Part shown: positions 18,001 through 26,797 of the stretch, piece by piece | How positions within the stretch are numbered: the first letter of the stretch is position 1 | How the letters are laid out: each line of letters begins with the position of its first letter | Assembly: GCA_016928095.1 (NCBI GenBank) | Contig: JAFGLL010000054.1 | Span: 1 to 35,756 of the forward strand | DNA length: 35,756 nt | Direction of reading: 5' to 3' | DNA from: Thermoplasmatota archaeon | GTDB taxonomy: Archaea; Thermoplasmatota; Penumbrarchaeia; Penumbrarchaeales; Penumbrarchaeaceae | The notes under the pieces: generated by a model | What the model was told of the DNA's origin: nothing | What the model saw: only the letters and a program-made list of their open reading frames with translations | Databases searched by the model: none | Made by a program: the position numbers and the translations under genes

Positions 18001-19294
18001 ATCCGATCTCCTCAACATCACCACTCTGGGGGACCTGTCCAGACCTATGAACCTGACGGCGGTCGAGGGGGGAGACCATGTCAACCTCTCATGGAAGCCA
18101 CCCACCTACAACGGCGGCGCTGCGAACATCACCTATTTCATACACAGCGGATGGGATCCTTTCAACCTCAGCATCATGCATGCAGGTGTTCATGGTATGG
18201 AAATGACCATTACCCCTGTCATACCCGGAAAGAGATATTATTTTGCAGTCTCCGCTTACAACGGTCACTGGGAAGGGCCTCTGTCCGAGGTTGTAGATAT
18301 AACCCCATTCCAGGTTCCGGGTGTCCCTTTGAACCTTAAAGGCACTATCGGTAACAGGCTGGTCAACCTGAGCTGGGAGGTCCCGTCGTTCTACGGAGGG
18401 TTCGGCAACATTTCATACGATCTGTTCATGGCCGTTGGCAACGGCACTTTCGGATATGTCAGATGGCTCAACGGCAATCAGACCATCGTCAGGGGATTGG
18501 AGAATGGCATCGATCACACATTCTATGTGAAGGCCTACAATTTAAAAGGACGATCTCTTGGATCGAACCTCATCACCCTCCGACCGATGACCATACCCTC
18601 CAAACCCCGGAACCCCTTTTATCTGGATGGGGACGAAATCCTCAATATCTCATGGGACCCTCCAATGGACAACGGCGGGTCCGTTCATATCACCTACACA
18701 CTCTATTTCGGAGACAGCGAAGATGATCTTGAACCTCTTATCGAGGGTATTTCCGAGACCTTTTATATGATGACTGGACTGAAGAACGGTGAACGATATT
18801 ACACAAGGATCACCGCCGTGAATGTGATCGGCAGCTCCGAACCATCCGACCTGCTGATAGGCATCCCAATGAAACTTCCAACGGCACCAACGAACCTCAA
18901 TATCAGCTGGCAGGAAGGGGGTGTACTTGTAAAATGGGACCCTCCAGAGGACAGCGGGGGTGGAGAGATATGGATCTTCAGGATTTACAGAGGGCTCGAT
19001 CCAGGGAACATGACCGAACTTGTTGGAGTATCCGCATCCTTCAGGGAATATCTGGACGTAAATGCAGTGGAGGGCACTAAGTATTACTACAGCATCTCCT
19101 GCGAGACCGCCAAGGGAAGAGGTCCCATGTCCGAAATCTACGAACTGAAACCTCCCACAAAAGAAGAGGGCGGCATGGATCTCGGGATCCCCATCTTCAT
19201 CGTAGCGGCATCCCTCGTCCTTCTTCTTTTCATCCTGGTCCTGTACCTGTTCAAGAGGAACAAGCGTCGTGACTGGGGGGCCATTGAAGAATAG
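15029..19294 (+). CDS. Large surface protein: SBBP repeats, seven FN3 domains, C-terminal membrane anchor
   Basis: A 1,421-residue exported protein. A hydrophobic signal (MRLFLAGLMLSMAMNALI) lies near residues 18-35; starts at 15,050 or 15,065 are also possible. Residues about 55-250 contain FFMENLGQ and a YDLIVRPGGDPS block, as in the N-terminal domain (DUF7948-like) that precedes SBBP repeats. From about 253 to 715 there are seven beta-propeller-like repeats, each with an STF/STYxGG motif. From about 719 to 1,370 there are seven FN3 domains, each with an LSW..P..GG signature. A single membrane helix (about 1,383-1,408) and a basic tail (FKRNKRRDWG) end the protein. It is probably an adhesin or cell-envelope protein exposed outside the cell. 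Many NxS/T sites would be candidate glycosylation sites for the neighbouring glycan genes. The gene is monocistronic, ending with TAG. Confidence 0.88.
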   Translation: MDLTSGYMIIRNMSAVAMRLFLAGLMLSMAMNALIPSSGSSASEPDIPSTLSQDEETGLFFMENLGQLEREDIDLYVPGETTIGIGAGIIQFTYHEDNNYLSTLRIELLGALDSEPMLIDPSPTLYNFFLGSDPDEWVTGARAYSTVLYPEIYPFIDMRIYSRESSLKYDLIVRPGGDPSNILIAYRGADSVLMIDRSHLRILCGGLFVEEGPLYSYQEHTVDSSYIVEGDLVRVEVDDFDRNKDLVIDPLLLASTYVGGNNWDRYPKVEMDHLDRPVIAMSTDSTNMPTSAGSYSTLNRGETDIYIARMSKDLSNLISSTYFGGSDYETLGGLVIGKDGKVYIDGATNSTNLPTTSSAFQVNARNGKDAFIACFNPDLASLHYSTFLGGDDSDVVTDIDVDSSGSAYVTGVTYSTDFPLSSNAFQKTRKGFFDTFVTKMTPDGTDIQYSTLIGGGGVLWGERAETIKVDSSGRAIIAGMSVAEDYPVTDGSYNTEFGFYMGFVTRFSQDGSSLDFSTFFSNGTFINAIDLGPDENIFMTGRTVSVAGHFDVTPDAYDRDLSGNEDAFFSVLGHDGTSLLYSTFLGANEKYMDQDEFEELERAWDIRADESGRAYIVGETDSILFPITMGAYDNNLNDREGFITIFSPNWSRIEYSSFIGGRDQDTTSGISLNRSNGMYICGDTYSDYPNHDFPVTSKAYDQSFSSAYDGYLVHFKLDSYPPGPPRDISYMSEDSFINLSWRTPLSDGGEEIISYRIYRGLTSNNLIYMDRVDPDVLFYNDTSVTNGRPYYYGIRAENIVSRGEWGYITAVATTRPGPPIIYKTVISDRSLNVSWFRPSNDGGINELSYTLYFGDPSSLEVLCSGIKTEWYNISGLVNGRSYNVAISASNWRGEGPLSEVLEVVPMATPSKPRDLTGYVSPFRVYLTWLAPIEKGGSDNITYDVYMGQNLSSMESAASMLNVTDVDIPVSVIGVRMTIYVKARNELGLGQRSDLLNITTLGDLSRPMNLTAVEGGDHVNLSWKPPTYNGGAANITYFIHSGWDPFNLSIMHAGVHGMEMTITPVIPGKRYYFAVSAYNGHWEGPLSEVVDITPFQVPGVPLNLKGTIGNRLVNLSWEVPSFYGGFGNISYDLFMAVGNGTFGYVRWLNGNQTIVRGLENGIDHTFYVKAYNLKGRSLGSNLITLRPMTIPSKPRNPFYLDGDEILNISWDPPMDNGGSVHITYTLYFGDSEDDLEPLIEGISETFYMMTGLKNGERYYTRITAVNVIGSSEPSDLLIGIPMKLPTAPTNLNISWQEGGVLVKWDPPEDSGGGEIWIFRIYRGLDPGNMTELVGVSASFREYLDVNAVEGTKYYYSISCETAKGRGPMSEIYELKPPTKEEGGMDLGIPIFIVAASLVLLLFILVLYLFKRNKRRDWGAIEE

Positions 19295-19431
19295 GCGAGA
19301 CCCGGAGCACATAGAGAACATCAAGACGGATATGGACGAGAATACTGGTCGATCGTATCAATTCTATCGATCTATATCAATTTTTTACCATTACTCGTAA
19401 TTTCTTCCGTACCGCCCACCTTTTTGAAACA

Positions 19432-19441
19432 TTTAAATATA
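19432..19441 (+). promoter_or_regulatory. TATA box of candidate RNA gene
   Basis: TTTAAATATA is centred near 19,437, about 25 nt before 19,462, where a folded segment begins and no coding start follows. It is preceded by a purine-rich TGAAACA that could be a BRE. Confidence 0.5.
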
Positions 19442-19461
19442 AGAAGTTATTACATTCGACT

Positions 19462-19567
19462 GACGGAGTGAAACTTAATTTTTTAGACATTCAATCCTCT
19501 CTTCCTAATCCCACTCCGTCCTGGGAGGCAGGAGCCCTCGTTCGCGAGTGCTCTGCTCTTGTCTCCC
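19462..19567 (+). ncRNA. Candidate structured small RNA
   Basis: The segment lies between two convergent genes. GACGGAGTG (19,462-19,470) pairs perfectly with CACTCCGTC (19,512-19,520). It is followed by a long hairpin at 19,523-19,567: GGGAGGCAGGAGC pairs with GCTCTTGTCTCCC over 13 bp (with G-U pairs), and an inner CTCG/CGAG stem closes a TTCG loop. A TATA box is placed correctly for a transcript starting at the first stem. The 3' side ends in a short T-run (ACTTTT). I recognise no known RNA family (not tRNA, 5S, SRP or C/D box). A plain bidirectional terminator is the main alternative. Confidence 0.45.
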
Positions 19568-19605
19568 ACTTTTAGCTATCCAGACCCTTTATCATGGACC
19601 CGTTC

Positions 19606-20958
19606 TCATATCAGTGTGTCCGGGGGTGCTTCAGGGATCATGCCGCTGTCCATCTTCAACTTTGTCTCATCCCTGGCCCTTCTTATCATTGCATAGGCTT
19701 TCTCCAGGAGTTCGTCCCGTGACCGATGGACCCTGGCCACTCCATCCTTCACTGCCTGCACTCCCACGGCTGCGGCTTCCCTTGGGAACACCTCCCAATC
19801 CTCCATGTTTGGAATTATTCGGTCCGGGGCAAGGCCTTTATCCTCAGCGATCCTGGCGAGTTCTATCGCCGCAGCTATGCACATTGTATCGGTGATGGTA
19901 ATGGCCCGAACATCCAGTGTACCTCTGAAAATACCGGGAAAACCCAGTGAATTGTTGATCTGATTGGGGAAATCGGACCTGCCCGTAGCAACGATGTAGG
20001 CACCGGCCTCAATTGCATCCCATGGCCATATCTCCGGTTCCGGATTTGCAGCGGCGAAAACTATCGACCTGTCGGCCATGTCCATGACCATCCTCTTTGT
20101 CACTGTCCCGGGGATCGGTGTCGAAGCACAAAGCAGAGCATCGGAACCTTTCGTACAGGTACCCATGGTACGCCCCTTTGACAGATCGCTGTACTCGACA
20201 CATGCCCGGTATTTCTCGCCGTTCTGGTCCTTCAATCGTTCGAGGTCCTCGCGCTCCTGGTTCATAACTCCCCTGGAATCACACATGATGATGTTTCCAG
20301 GTCGGACCCCGATCTGGACGAGAATATCGGCGATCCTCAGATTGGCCGCACCCGCACCGATCATGGTCACCTGCATCTCGTTGATCTTTTTACCAACGAG
20401 CTTCGAGGCATTAATGAAACCGGCCACCTCCACCGTTGCGGTCCCCTGCTGGTCATCATGCCATACAGGGATCTGCATCTCCTTCCTCAACCTGTCCAGT
20501 ATGTAGAAGCATTTCGGGGTCGCTATATCCTCAAGGTTCACTCCACCCAATGACGGTTGGAGCACCTTCACGGTCTCCACGAACAGCTCAGGGTCCTTCG
20601 TATCCAGGCACAGCGGGAAAGCGTCCACACCTCCGAGATATTTGAATAGAAGTGATTTCCCTTCCATCACGGGCATGGCAGCTTCCGGACCAATATCTCC
20701 AAGACCGAGTACCCGGGTGCCATCGGATATCACCGCAATGGTGTTCGCGCGGTTCGTATGCTCCCATGACAACGACAGGTCATCCTTTATCGCAAGACAG
20801 GGCTTCGCCACTCCTGGTGTGTACCAGATCGAGAAATCCGAGAACCTTCTCACCGGGGCTTTCAGTGAAACCTCTATCTTTCCTCTGTAATGACCATGAA
20901 GCTTCATGGCGATCTTTCCTGGACGCTGAGCCTTCTCAAGTCTTGCATCATCTGTCAT
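19606..20958 (-). CDS. Malic enzyme (malate dehydrogenase, oxaloacetate-decarboxylating)
   Basis: A 450-residue prokaryotic short-type malic enzyme that converts malate to pyruvate and CO2 with reduction of NAD(P). The catalytic Tyr is in FSIWYTPGVA (Tyr46), the catalytic Lys is in the MEGKSLLFK region (Lys101/Lys106), and metal ligands lie in HDDQQGTA. The dinucleotide fold is MIGAGAANLRIA, and AANPEPEIWPWDA is also present. The ATG overlaps the stop of the upstream LarA-like gene (ATGA), and GGAGGAGG lies just before it, so the two are cotranslated. Coupling of a malate enzyme with a 2-hydroxyacid racemase suggests 2-hydroxyacid use feeding pyruvate. Confidence 0.92.
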   Translation of the reverse strand: MTDDARLEKAQRPGKIAMKLHGHYRGKIEVSLKAPVRRFSDFSIWYTPGVAKPCLAIKDDLSLSWEHTNRANTIAVISDGTRVLGLGDIGPEAAMPVMEGKSLLFKYLGGVDAFPLCLDTKDPELFVETVKVLQPSLGGVNLEDIATPKCFYILDRLRKEMQIPVWHDDQQGTATVEVAGFINASKLVGKKINEMQVTMIGAGAANLRIADILVQIGVRPGNIIMCDSRGVMNQEREDLERLKDQNGEKYRACVEYSDLSKGRTMGTCTKGSDALLCASTPIPGTVTKRMVMDMADRSIVFAAANPEPEIWPWDAIEAGAYIVATGRSDFPNQINNSLGFPGIFRGTLDVRAITITDTMCIAAAIELARIAEDKGLAPDRIIPNMEDWEVFPREAAAVGVQAVKDGVARVHRSRDELLEKAYAMIRRARDETKLKMDSGMIPEAPPDTLI

Positions 20959-22226
20959 GTTCTATCCTCCTCCAACATGGGAACTGTAACAGTACCATCG
21001 GGAATGAGCAGAATATGCGGATCTCTACCGACCTTAATAAAGGCCCTTTCCATTGCAGCATCCAGGTCGGAAAATCCTTCAATGCGCCCATTCCTTAGCT
21101 CCTCTTTGTCCATGGAAGAGACCATGAATATCGAGGCTCTACGGGACAGTCCAGCGATCTTCGCTGCTTTGTGATATCCAAGCACATAACCTTTTTCTAT
21201 CTCATTCAATACCTCTTCCGGATCGCTGCTAGATGTTAGCAGGTCCCAGAACGTTGACTGGCCGATACCGCCTCCGCATTCCGCCACCAGTACCAGTACA
21301 CCGCCATCCTTCAAAGCAAGCTTACCATTCTCTATAGCCTTCTGGGCCTGATAAAGGGTGGTATCCATCGGCGGCCTTGCAACGGATACCACTATTTCGT
21401 ACCTCCTTTTCACCGGGCGGCAGAACCGGGACCTTGCCAGCTCGACCGCTTCATTGAAGGAGGTGAAGATATCTCCAACCCGCAGGTCGTTGATGATCTT
21501 CCCCGGTCCCTGGACTATCTGTATGGAGAGATGGTCCTTTCCTTCCAGGAATATCCTTGCTCCCTCCTCCATGTCCTCATGGACAGGATTGCCCTTGAGT
21601 GCAAGTGTCCTTGAACCCTCCGAGAGTGCATGGGAATGGTTCATCTCCGTGGTCTTGAAAGATGCCATGCCCGGAATGATGGATTTCCTTCCTCCGGTGA
21701 AGCCCGCAAAGTAATGGGGTTCTACTGAATTCACAAAGATGTAAAGGTCGTGACCCTCGAGGCTCCGATCGAAGTATAGGGGGGTCCCACGGGAAGTAAC
21801 CCCGTAATGAACATGGGCCTCCATATCCCTGGCAACGTGGATGTGCACCTTCTTCCTGAGGTTATCGTAATTGGCCCCCAGTATTTCCCTCAGCTCTACT
21901 TCCGTTGGCTCCTTGTGCGTTCCCGTTGCAATATGTACCCTGGACACATTTTCAAATGACCCCAGACCTTCCATCAGATGGTCCATGACCAGACTGGAGG
22001 GGGTGGGTCGGTTCCGGTCGTTCAGTATTATACCCACATCCCTCTTTCCTTCCAACCTCTCCCTTAACCTCGTGATGCCGTATTCCCTTTCGAACAGCTT
22101 CTTGTAGATCTCAGCGGGGTCTGAAAGATCATCTTTTTTAACCTCTCCGATAAGAACATCAGCGGTCCCGAGGTGTTTCGAATGGACCACTCGCCCTCCA
22201 TACTGCACTGATCCTTCCATGCTCAT
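20955..22226 (-). CDS. larA: Nickel-dependent lactate racemase (LarA) family protein
   Basis: A 423-residue LarA-family protein that would interconvert 2-hydroxyacid enantiomers with the nickel-pincer nucleotide cofactor. Key residues are present and correctly spaced: RPTP near 73-76, His104 in IATGTHKEP, His171 in EPHYFAGF, Lys181 in GGRKSIIPG (the Lys that carries the cofactor in LarA), and His197 in MNHSHA. The start at 22,226 (MSMEGS) is chosen because GGTGA sits 5 nt upstream; the longer GTG start at 22,235 would overlap that site. No larB, larC or larE is in the window, so the cofactor must be made elsewhere. The true substrate may be another hydroxyacid, and the partner gene points to malate. 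Confidence 0.85.
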   Translation of the reverse strand: MSMEGSVQYGGRVVHSKHLGTADVLIGEVKKDDLSDPAEIYKKLFEREYGITRLRERLEGKRDVGIILNDRNRPTPSSLVMDHLMEGLGSFENVSRVHIATGTHKEPTEVELREILGANYDNLRKKVHIHVARDMEAHVHYGVTSRGTPLYFDRSLEGHDLYIFVNSVEPHYFAGFTGGRKSIIPGMASFKTTEMNHSHALSEGSRTLALKGNPVHEDMEEGARIFLEGKDHLSIQIVQGPGKIINDLRVGDIFTSFNEAVELARSRFCRPVKRRYEIVVSVARPPMDTTLYQAQKAIENGKLALKDGGVLVLVAECGGGIGQSTFWDLLTSSSDPEEVLNEIEKGYVLGYHKAAKIAGLSRRASIFMVSSMDKEELRNGRIEGFSDLDAAMERAFIKVGRDPHILLIPDGTVTVPMLEEDRT

Positions 22227-22312
22227 TACCTTCACCCGTATAGGAGAACTGGTCTAAATATCCATTTCAGGGAAGGAATGCCGATGGACCGTTCATTTCC
22301 GTTTAAGGTCCA

Positions 22313-22756
22313 TCATGGTCGGGGAAGGACCTTATGCTTCTTAATGTACCTTTGATGTCTGGCAATGATCTCACGGGATATCCTGTACCTTACCATGAAG
22401 AACCTGTGTTCGTATCCATGGTCGTCGATTATCTGTATCTGAAGGGATCTCTCCCCTCTGGGGATCTCTATCTCCTTTATCCTGTTGTAAGGGATGTTCT
22501 CGGTCCTGGACCTCAGGAAGTGATGGAAGGACACGGAACTGTCATGGACCTCGATCTTGTAAGGCGAGAGCAGTGTCCCTGCGATGTAGATCATCAGAAC
22601 GAACATGTAGAAAGGAACCGCACAAGAGGACATCAGACATTGCTGCCATAATACCATCCTGGTGATGGCGATGATCAAGACTATCATCATTATGAAAAGA
22701 AGGAGTGCCGTGGCCTGAAAGAATATAAAAGTCCTGTTCAAGAAGACCTTCAGCAT
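22313..22756 (-). CDS. Small membrane protein with PH-like domain
   Basis: A 147-residue protein with two N-terminal membrane helices (about residues 11-32 and 43-63) followed by a cytoplasmic PH-like domain (YKIEVHDSSVSFHHF, then IPYNRIKEIEIPRG). This is the common bacterial PH / YdbT-like layout. It lies between the larA-like and urocanate hydratase genes on the same strand. The function is unknown. Confidence 0.6.
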   Translation of the reverse strand: MLKVFLNRTFIFFQATALLLFIMMIVLIIAITRMVLWQQCLMSSCAVPFYMFVLMIYIAGTLLSPYKIEVHDSSVSFHHFLRSRTENIPYNRIKEIEIPRGERSLQIQIIDDHGYEHRFFMVRYRISREIIARHQRYIKKHKVLPRP

Positions 22757-22937
22757 CTGACGGGCACCTTCCTTCTCATCAATACTGGTTTTGTGGCGAT
22801 AAGGGATGAGATTTTATCATATAATCATTCTTGCCGATCATCTCTACATAAAATATTCCCTTCAAACCCCAAGGTTGCCTTCCTTGACCCGGATCATATC
22901 CTGATCTCCATATTTTTCGTCGATGTTCTTCAAATAC

Positions 22938-24950
22938 CTACTCTTTCAGCAATCTCTCTATCATCTTCTCATCGACTATATCTGGAACCGTTATATGTCC
23001 CCGATCCCTGTTCCTCGCGTTCCAATCCGAAACGACCTTCATGGAATTCTCATTCCCGGCCCAGGACCTTCTTCCAACACCCACCATCACATCCCATTCA
23101 AGGGCGCTCCGTATTACACCATCTACATATTCGGAACCATCCAGGACCAGACCGTAACCGCTGTTCTGGACCTTCCCTATCCCGACCCCGCCGCCATTGC
23201 TGAGGACGACCATGGTCATACCTCTGGCCACGTTCCCGGCAAAACAATGTGCGGACATATCCGCCGTGACGTTGCTTCCATCCTTGATGTTGGCGGTCTC
23301 CCTGTAGGGGGAATCTGTACCTCCCGGGTCATGATGGTCTCTTCCGATCATTATCGGGCCGACCTCCCCTTTCCTTACCATATCGTTGAACTTCAGGGCG
23401 ATCTTCACCCTGCCGTGGGCATCTTGGTACAATATCCTGGCTTGAGATCCGACAACGAGCCCTATCCTCCCTGCCTGGGAGATCCATCTGTGATTGTCGA
23501 GATCCTGAGTGGAACGGTCGGGATCGATACATTCCATAGCCGCTCTGTCAGTCCTCTCAAGGTCCTTCGGATCGCAGGATAGGCAGACCCATCTGAAGGG
23601 GCCGAAACCGTAGTCGAATACCATAGGCCCCATGAGGTCCTCGATGTAGGACGGCAAGATGAAACCCTCGGCGGGATTGTCAGGGTTACGTGCGATATCC
23701 TTCGCCCCGGCATCGTACACGGCCTTCAGGAATGAATTGCCGTAATCCCAGAAGAACATCCCCCTCTCCCTCATGGTCCTTATCAGATCGTACTGTCGGA
23801 CAAGAGAGGCATCGACCATCTTCCTGAACCTTTCCGGGTCTGTCTCGATCATGCCAGACCTGTGCGGTCCGCCCATGGCCTCCTCATAGGTAAGACCAGA
23901 AGGCGTGTAACCTCCATCGTAAACGGCATGGCATGATGTCTGATCGGATCCGAGGTCAACCTTAACATCGTTCTTGACGCAGTATTCCCAAAGGTCCACT
24001 ATATTCCCACTGTAAGCGATCGATACCGCATCTTTTCTCGTCCTGTACTCTCCCACCCATCCGAATATCTCGTCAAGGTCATCTGACACGAGGGATACCC
24101 AGCCCTGTTCGTGCCTCTTGAAGGTCTGTTTATCGTTCACCTCGGCTATGACACCGATCCCTCCGGCTATCTCCACGGCTTTCGCCTGGGCACCGGACAT
24201 GCCTCCCAATCCCGATGTTATGAACAATCTTCCGGCGAGGTTCTCTTTCGGACCGATATTCAGATATCTTCTTCCGGCGTTCAGCAAGGTGATGTATGTT
24301 CCGTGCACGATCCCCTGAGGGCCGATGTACATCCAACCTCCTGCTGTCATCTGACCGTAATTGGTCACTCCCAGGGCTGCGGCTTTGTTGAACCCTCTCT
24401 GATTATCATATTCTCCGACGAGCAATCCGTTGGTCATTATTACCCGCGGAGCCTCCTTGCGAGAGGGGAACAGACCAAGCGGGTGACCGGAGAAGACGAC
24501 GAGGGTCCTGTCATCGGTCATCTCTTCGAGATACCTCTTGATCAACCGGTACTGCATCCAGTTCTGACATACCTGGCCGGTGGACCCGTAGGTTACAAGC
24601 TCATAGGGGAAGAGTGCGATATCGTGATCCAGGTTGTTGTCTATCATGAGCTGAACGGCCCTTCCCTGAAGGGTCCTGCCGCGGTATTCGTTCACAGGCT
24701 TTGCTTTGATATTACCTTCCGGTCGGAACCTGTACCCGTATATCCTGCCTCTCTCAAGGAGTTCCTTCAAGAATTCCGGGGCCATCATCTCATGAAATTG
24801 ACGGGGGATGTACCTGAGGGCATTCCTCAATGCCAGTTCCGTTTCCTTGATGCTCAGGTCGTATCCCCTGGAGGGAGCCCGGTCTGTCCCTTTCATGAAT
24901 TCAGGCATCGGTGGGATTTCCTCGATGCCAAAGCCTTCTTCTTCATGCAT
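22938..24950 (-). CDS. hutU: Urocanate hydratase
   Basis: A 670-residue urocanase of the long form, which hydrates urocanate to imidazolonepropionate with tightly bound NAD in histidine breakdown. Visible blocks include GQVCQNWMQY, VVFSGHPLGLFPS, MTNGLLVGEYD, MTAGGWMYIGPQGIVHGTY, ITSGLGGMSGAQAKA, DLGSDQTSCH, FDYGFGPFRWVCLSCDPKDL and SNGGGVGIGKVQNSG. The ATG at 24,950 (MHEEEG) is preferred: it lies 24 bp after the stop of the upstream protease gene and gives the usual length. A longer frame reaches 25,109 but runs into that gene. No hutH, hutI or hutG is seen nearby. Its presence points to amino-acid fermentation or degradation. Confidence 0.92.
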   Translation of the reverse strand: MHEEEGFGIEEIPPMPEFMKGTDRAPSRGYDLSIKETELALRNALRYIPRQFHEMMAPEFLKELLERGRIYGYRFRPEGNIKAKPVNEYRGRTLQGRAVQLMIDNNLDHDIALFPYELVTYGSTGQVCQNWMQYRLIKRYLEEMTDDRTLVVFSGHPLGLFPSRKEAPRVIMTNGLLVGEYDNQRGFNKAAALGVTNYGQMTAGGWMYIGPQGIVHGTYITLLNAGRRYLNIGPKENLAGRLFITSGLGGMSGAQAKAVEIAGGIGVIAEVNDKQTFKRHEQGWVSLVSDDLDEIFGWVGEYRTRKDAVSIAYSGNIVDLWEYCVKNDVKVDLGSDQTSCHAVYDGGYTPSGLTYEEAMGGPHRSGMIETDPERFRKMVDASLVRQYDLIRTMRERGMFFWDYGNSFLKAVYDAGAKDIARNPDNPAEGFILPSYIEDLMGPMVFDYGFGPFRWVCLSCDPKDLERTDRAAMECIDPDRSTQDLDNHRWISQAGRIGLVVGSQARILYQDAHGRVKIALKFNDMVRKGEVGPIMIGRDHHDPGGTDSPYRETANIKDGSNVTADMSAHCFAGNVARGMTMVVLSNGGGVGIGKVQNSGYGLVLDGSEYVDGVIRSALEWDVMVGVGRRSWAGNENSMKVVSDWNARNRDRGHITVPDIVDEKMIERLLKE

Positions 24951-24973
24951 TCGACCATCTCCGATCTGAAACA

Positions 24974-26677
24974 TCAAATGGTCAAGGTAGCGATCGTCCC
25001 TTCCTCCAGGTCCATTTCCGAAATGAGGTTCGATACGGTGACCGATATGGAATATTCGTTCCCGGAATCCCTCAGACCGATGATACCCGGACCTATTGCC
25101 GGAACCCACATGCCGGCGCTCACCATGAACACGTCCACATACACATCATAATCTCCGGTCGCGTTCTGTATCATCTGATCAGTGAATACAACCTCGAGAT
25201 GGATATCCCCCGGTGATCCCTCGGGGTTCTCTCCGGAATCCTCGATCGATGTGTTCAGATAGCTTATCAAGACCCTGAACTCATCGGGGGTGTTTTCATG
25301 GGGGCGTATCCTGGTCGCCGGAGGATTCGACTCGTCCGACCAGGTGAGGTCCACGGAGATCTTCTGGACTATTGTATCTCTGGTCGATGAGAAATTGTAG
25401 TTCTGAGAACTCCCTTCGTTCAGTGTCTGGATATCCTGGAAGATGGTCTCCTCCTTGTAATACTTTGTAAGGTCGATCTCTCCCTGTATTTCCTCATCGG
25501 TATCCGAAGGGCTTATTGCAGATAGGTCCTTGACCCCTAGACCGGCCGATATGGAAAATAGAACTATCAGAACGACCAGCGTCACTCCGGCGAGTGATCC
25601 TCCCGTATATCCAATATGCATACGGGAGGTATCATGCTGGAAGAAGAACTGCTGGACCTTGACAAGTCTCCCTCCAAAGGCGGCTTCCCCTCTCTCCTGA
25701 GGGGCCCAGTAGAACCGGTGTATGAGATAGAATATCAGTATCATGAAAGCATTGGCCAGTATGGATTCCATGAAGGACTGTAGGTATCCCTCGAACTCGG
25801 TCAGCCCCGCAAGTGTCTGCCTTCCCTGTATCCAGTAGACCGATAGCTGCCAGTTCCCGATCCCGTGCATGACGATGCAGGCAAATATGTTCCTTGACCA
25901 CATATATAGAGCACCGAACGTTGCGCCTGCCGCCATCCAGCTCATCTCCGCAAAGATCAGCTGGACAAATGTCATCTTGTAGATGAACAGGGCTATCGGG
26001 ATGTGGCTGAAACCGAAGAATACGGACGAAAAAACAAGGGCCGCCCATTTCGGCAGGACCCTCTGGGACTGGTCTTGCGTGAATGCACGGAATTCGAACT
26101 CCTCGACGGGGCCCACGATGAAGAACATCACGAAGGTCATCATGAAGAAGGTCGGAAAGTCCATTGCGTCTATCGAGAAGATATCCAGCAATGTGGGTGT
26201 TAGGAAAACGGTTCCTCCAAGCATCACACCGGTCACGTTCAGGACCGCCATCTCGGCCATTCTCCAAACAACTCCCCCGAAAAGACCCACCAGGACGGCC
26301 GTCATCAGTCTCTTCTTTGTGAGCTTGAAGGGACCCAGGTTGAAGCTCATGAACTTGCCGTCCTGGAGATCGTCCTTGTTGAAGATAGGCTCTTTCCTTA
26401 TGAACTTCCAGTACAGCAGTATCGGACCGAGGCTTATGGTGGGTGCTGCGATCATATGACCTATGAAGAACGGGATATTGAACCCTTCTCCGTATATCGG
26501 GGCTGTGGAAAACCTGTAGAAGCCCCAGAGGATGAATTCAAGAACGAGAACTCCCGCGATCTCCAGAATGTATCTCACCCTCCCCGGGGCGGGTCTCCTG
26601 CCGACAGGCGGGACACCATGCCATTTGTCGTCGATATCGTCAAGCTGCCTCGGTCCTTGATCATCTTGCGGGTCCAT
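24974..26677 (-). CDS. CPBP (CAAX-type) intramembrane metalloprotease with C-terminal ectodomain
   Basis: A 567-residue polytopic membrane protein of the CPBP/Abi family. The glutamate motif EEFEFR (Glu192-Glu193, Arg197), FGFSHIP (His225) and VMHGIGNW (His271, Asn275) give the complete ExxxR/FxxxH/HxxxN active-site set. About eight membrane segments cover residues 35-330, with another helix near 360-385 (LAGVTLVVLIVLFSISAGL). The last 180 residues form an unusual soluble, probably extracytoplasmic domain. The start is supported by GGAGG 8 nt upstream of the ATG. It is followed by the urocanate hydratase gene on the same strand. The substrate is unknown. The ectodomain could sense or recruit a client. 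Confidence 0.85.
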   Translation of the reverse strand: MDPQDDQGPRQLDDIDDKWHGVPPVGRRPAPGRVRYILEIAGVLVLEFILWGFYRFSTAPIYGEGFNIPFFIGHMIAAPTISLGPILLYWKFIRKEPIFNKDDLQDGKFMSFNLGPFKLTKKRLMTAVLVGLFGGVVWRMAEMAVLNVTGVMLGGTVFLTPTLLDIFSIDAMDFPTFFMMTFVMFFIVGPVEEFEFRAFTQDQSQRVLPKWAALVFSSVFFGFSHIPIALFIYKMTFVQLIFAEMSWMAAGATFGALYMWSRNIFACIVMHGIGNWQLSVYWIQGRQTLAGLTEFEGYLQSFMESILANAFMILIFYLIHRFYWAPQERGEAAFGGRLVKVQQFFFQHDTSRMHIGYTGGSLAGVTLVVLIVLFSISAGLGVKDLSAISPSDTDEEIQGEIDLTKYYKEETIFQDIQTLNEGSSQNYNFSSTRDTIVQKISVDLTWSDESNPPATRIRPHENTPDEFRVLISYLNTSIEDSGENPEGSPGDIHLEVVFTDQMIQNATGDYDVYVDVFMVSAGMWVPAIGPGIIGLRDSGNEYSISVTVSNLISEMDLEEGTIATLTI

Positions 26678-26797
26678 GAGGAATGCCTCCTTTCACCAAG
26701 GTAAGATGAATACCATATTTTAGGATGTTGAAGGTCTCCACTGAAATACCGGTCCACAGGTACCGGGTCCCATCCTCGAAGGGAGAGGGGCATGAGC

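Noticed and set aside
24111-25151. 346-codon open frame on the plus strand
   Set aside because: It is antisense to urocanate hydratase and the protease gene, with no recognisable domain.
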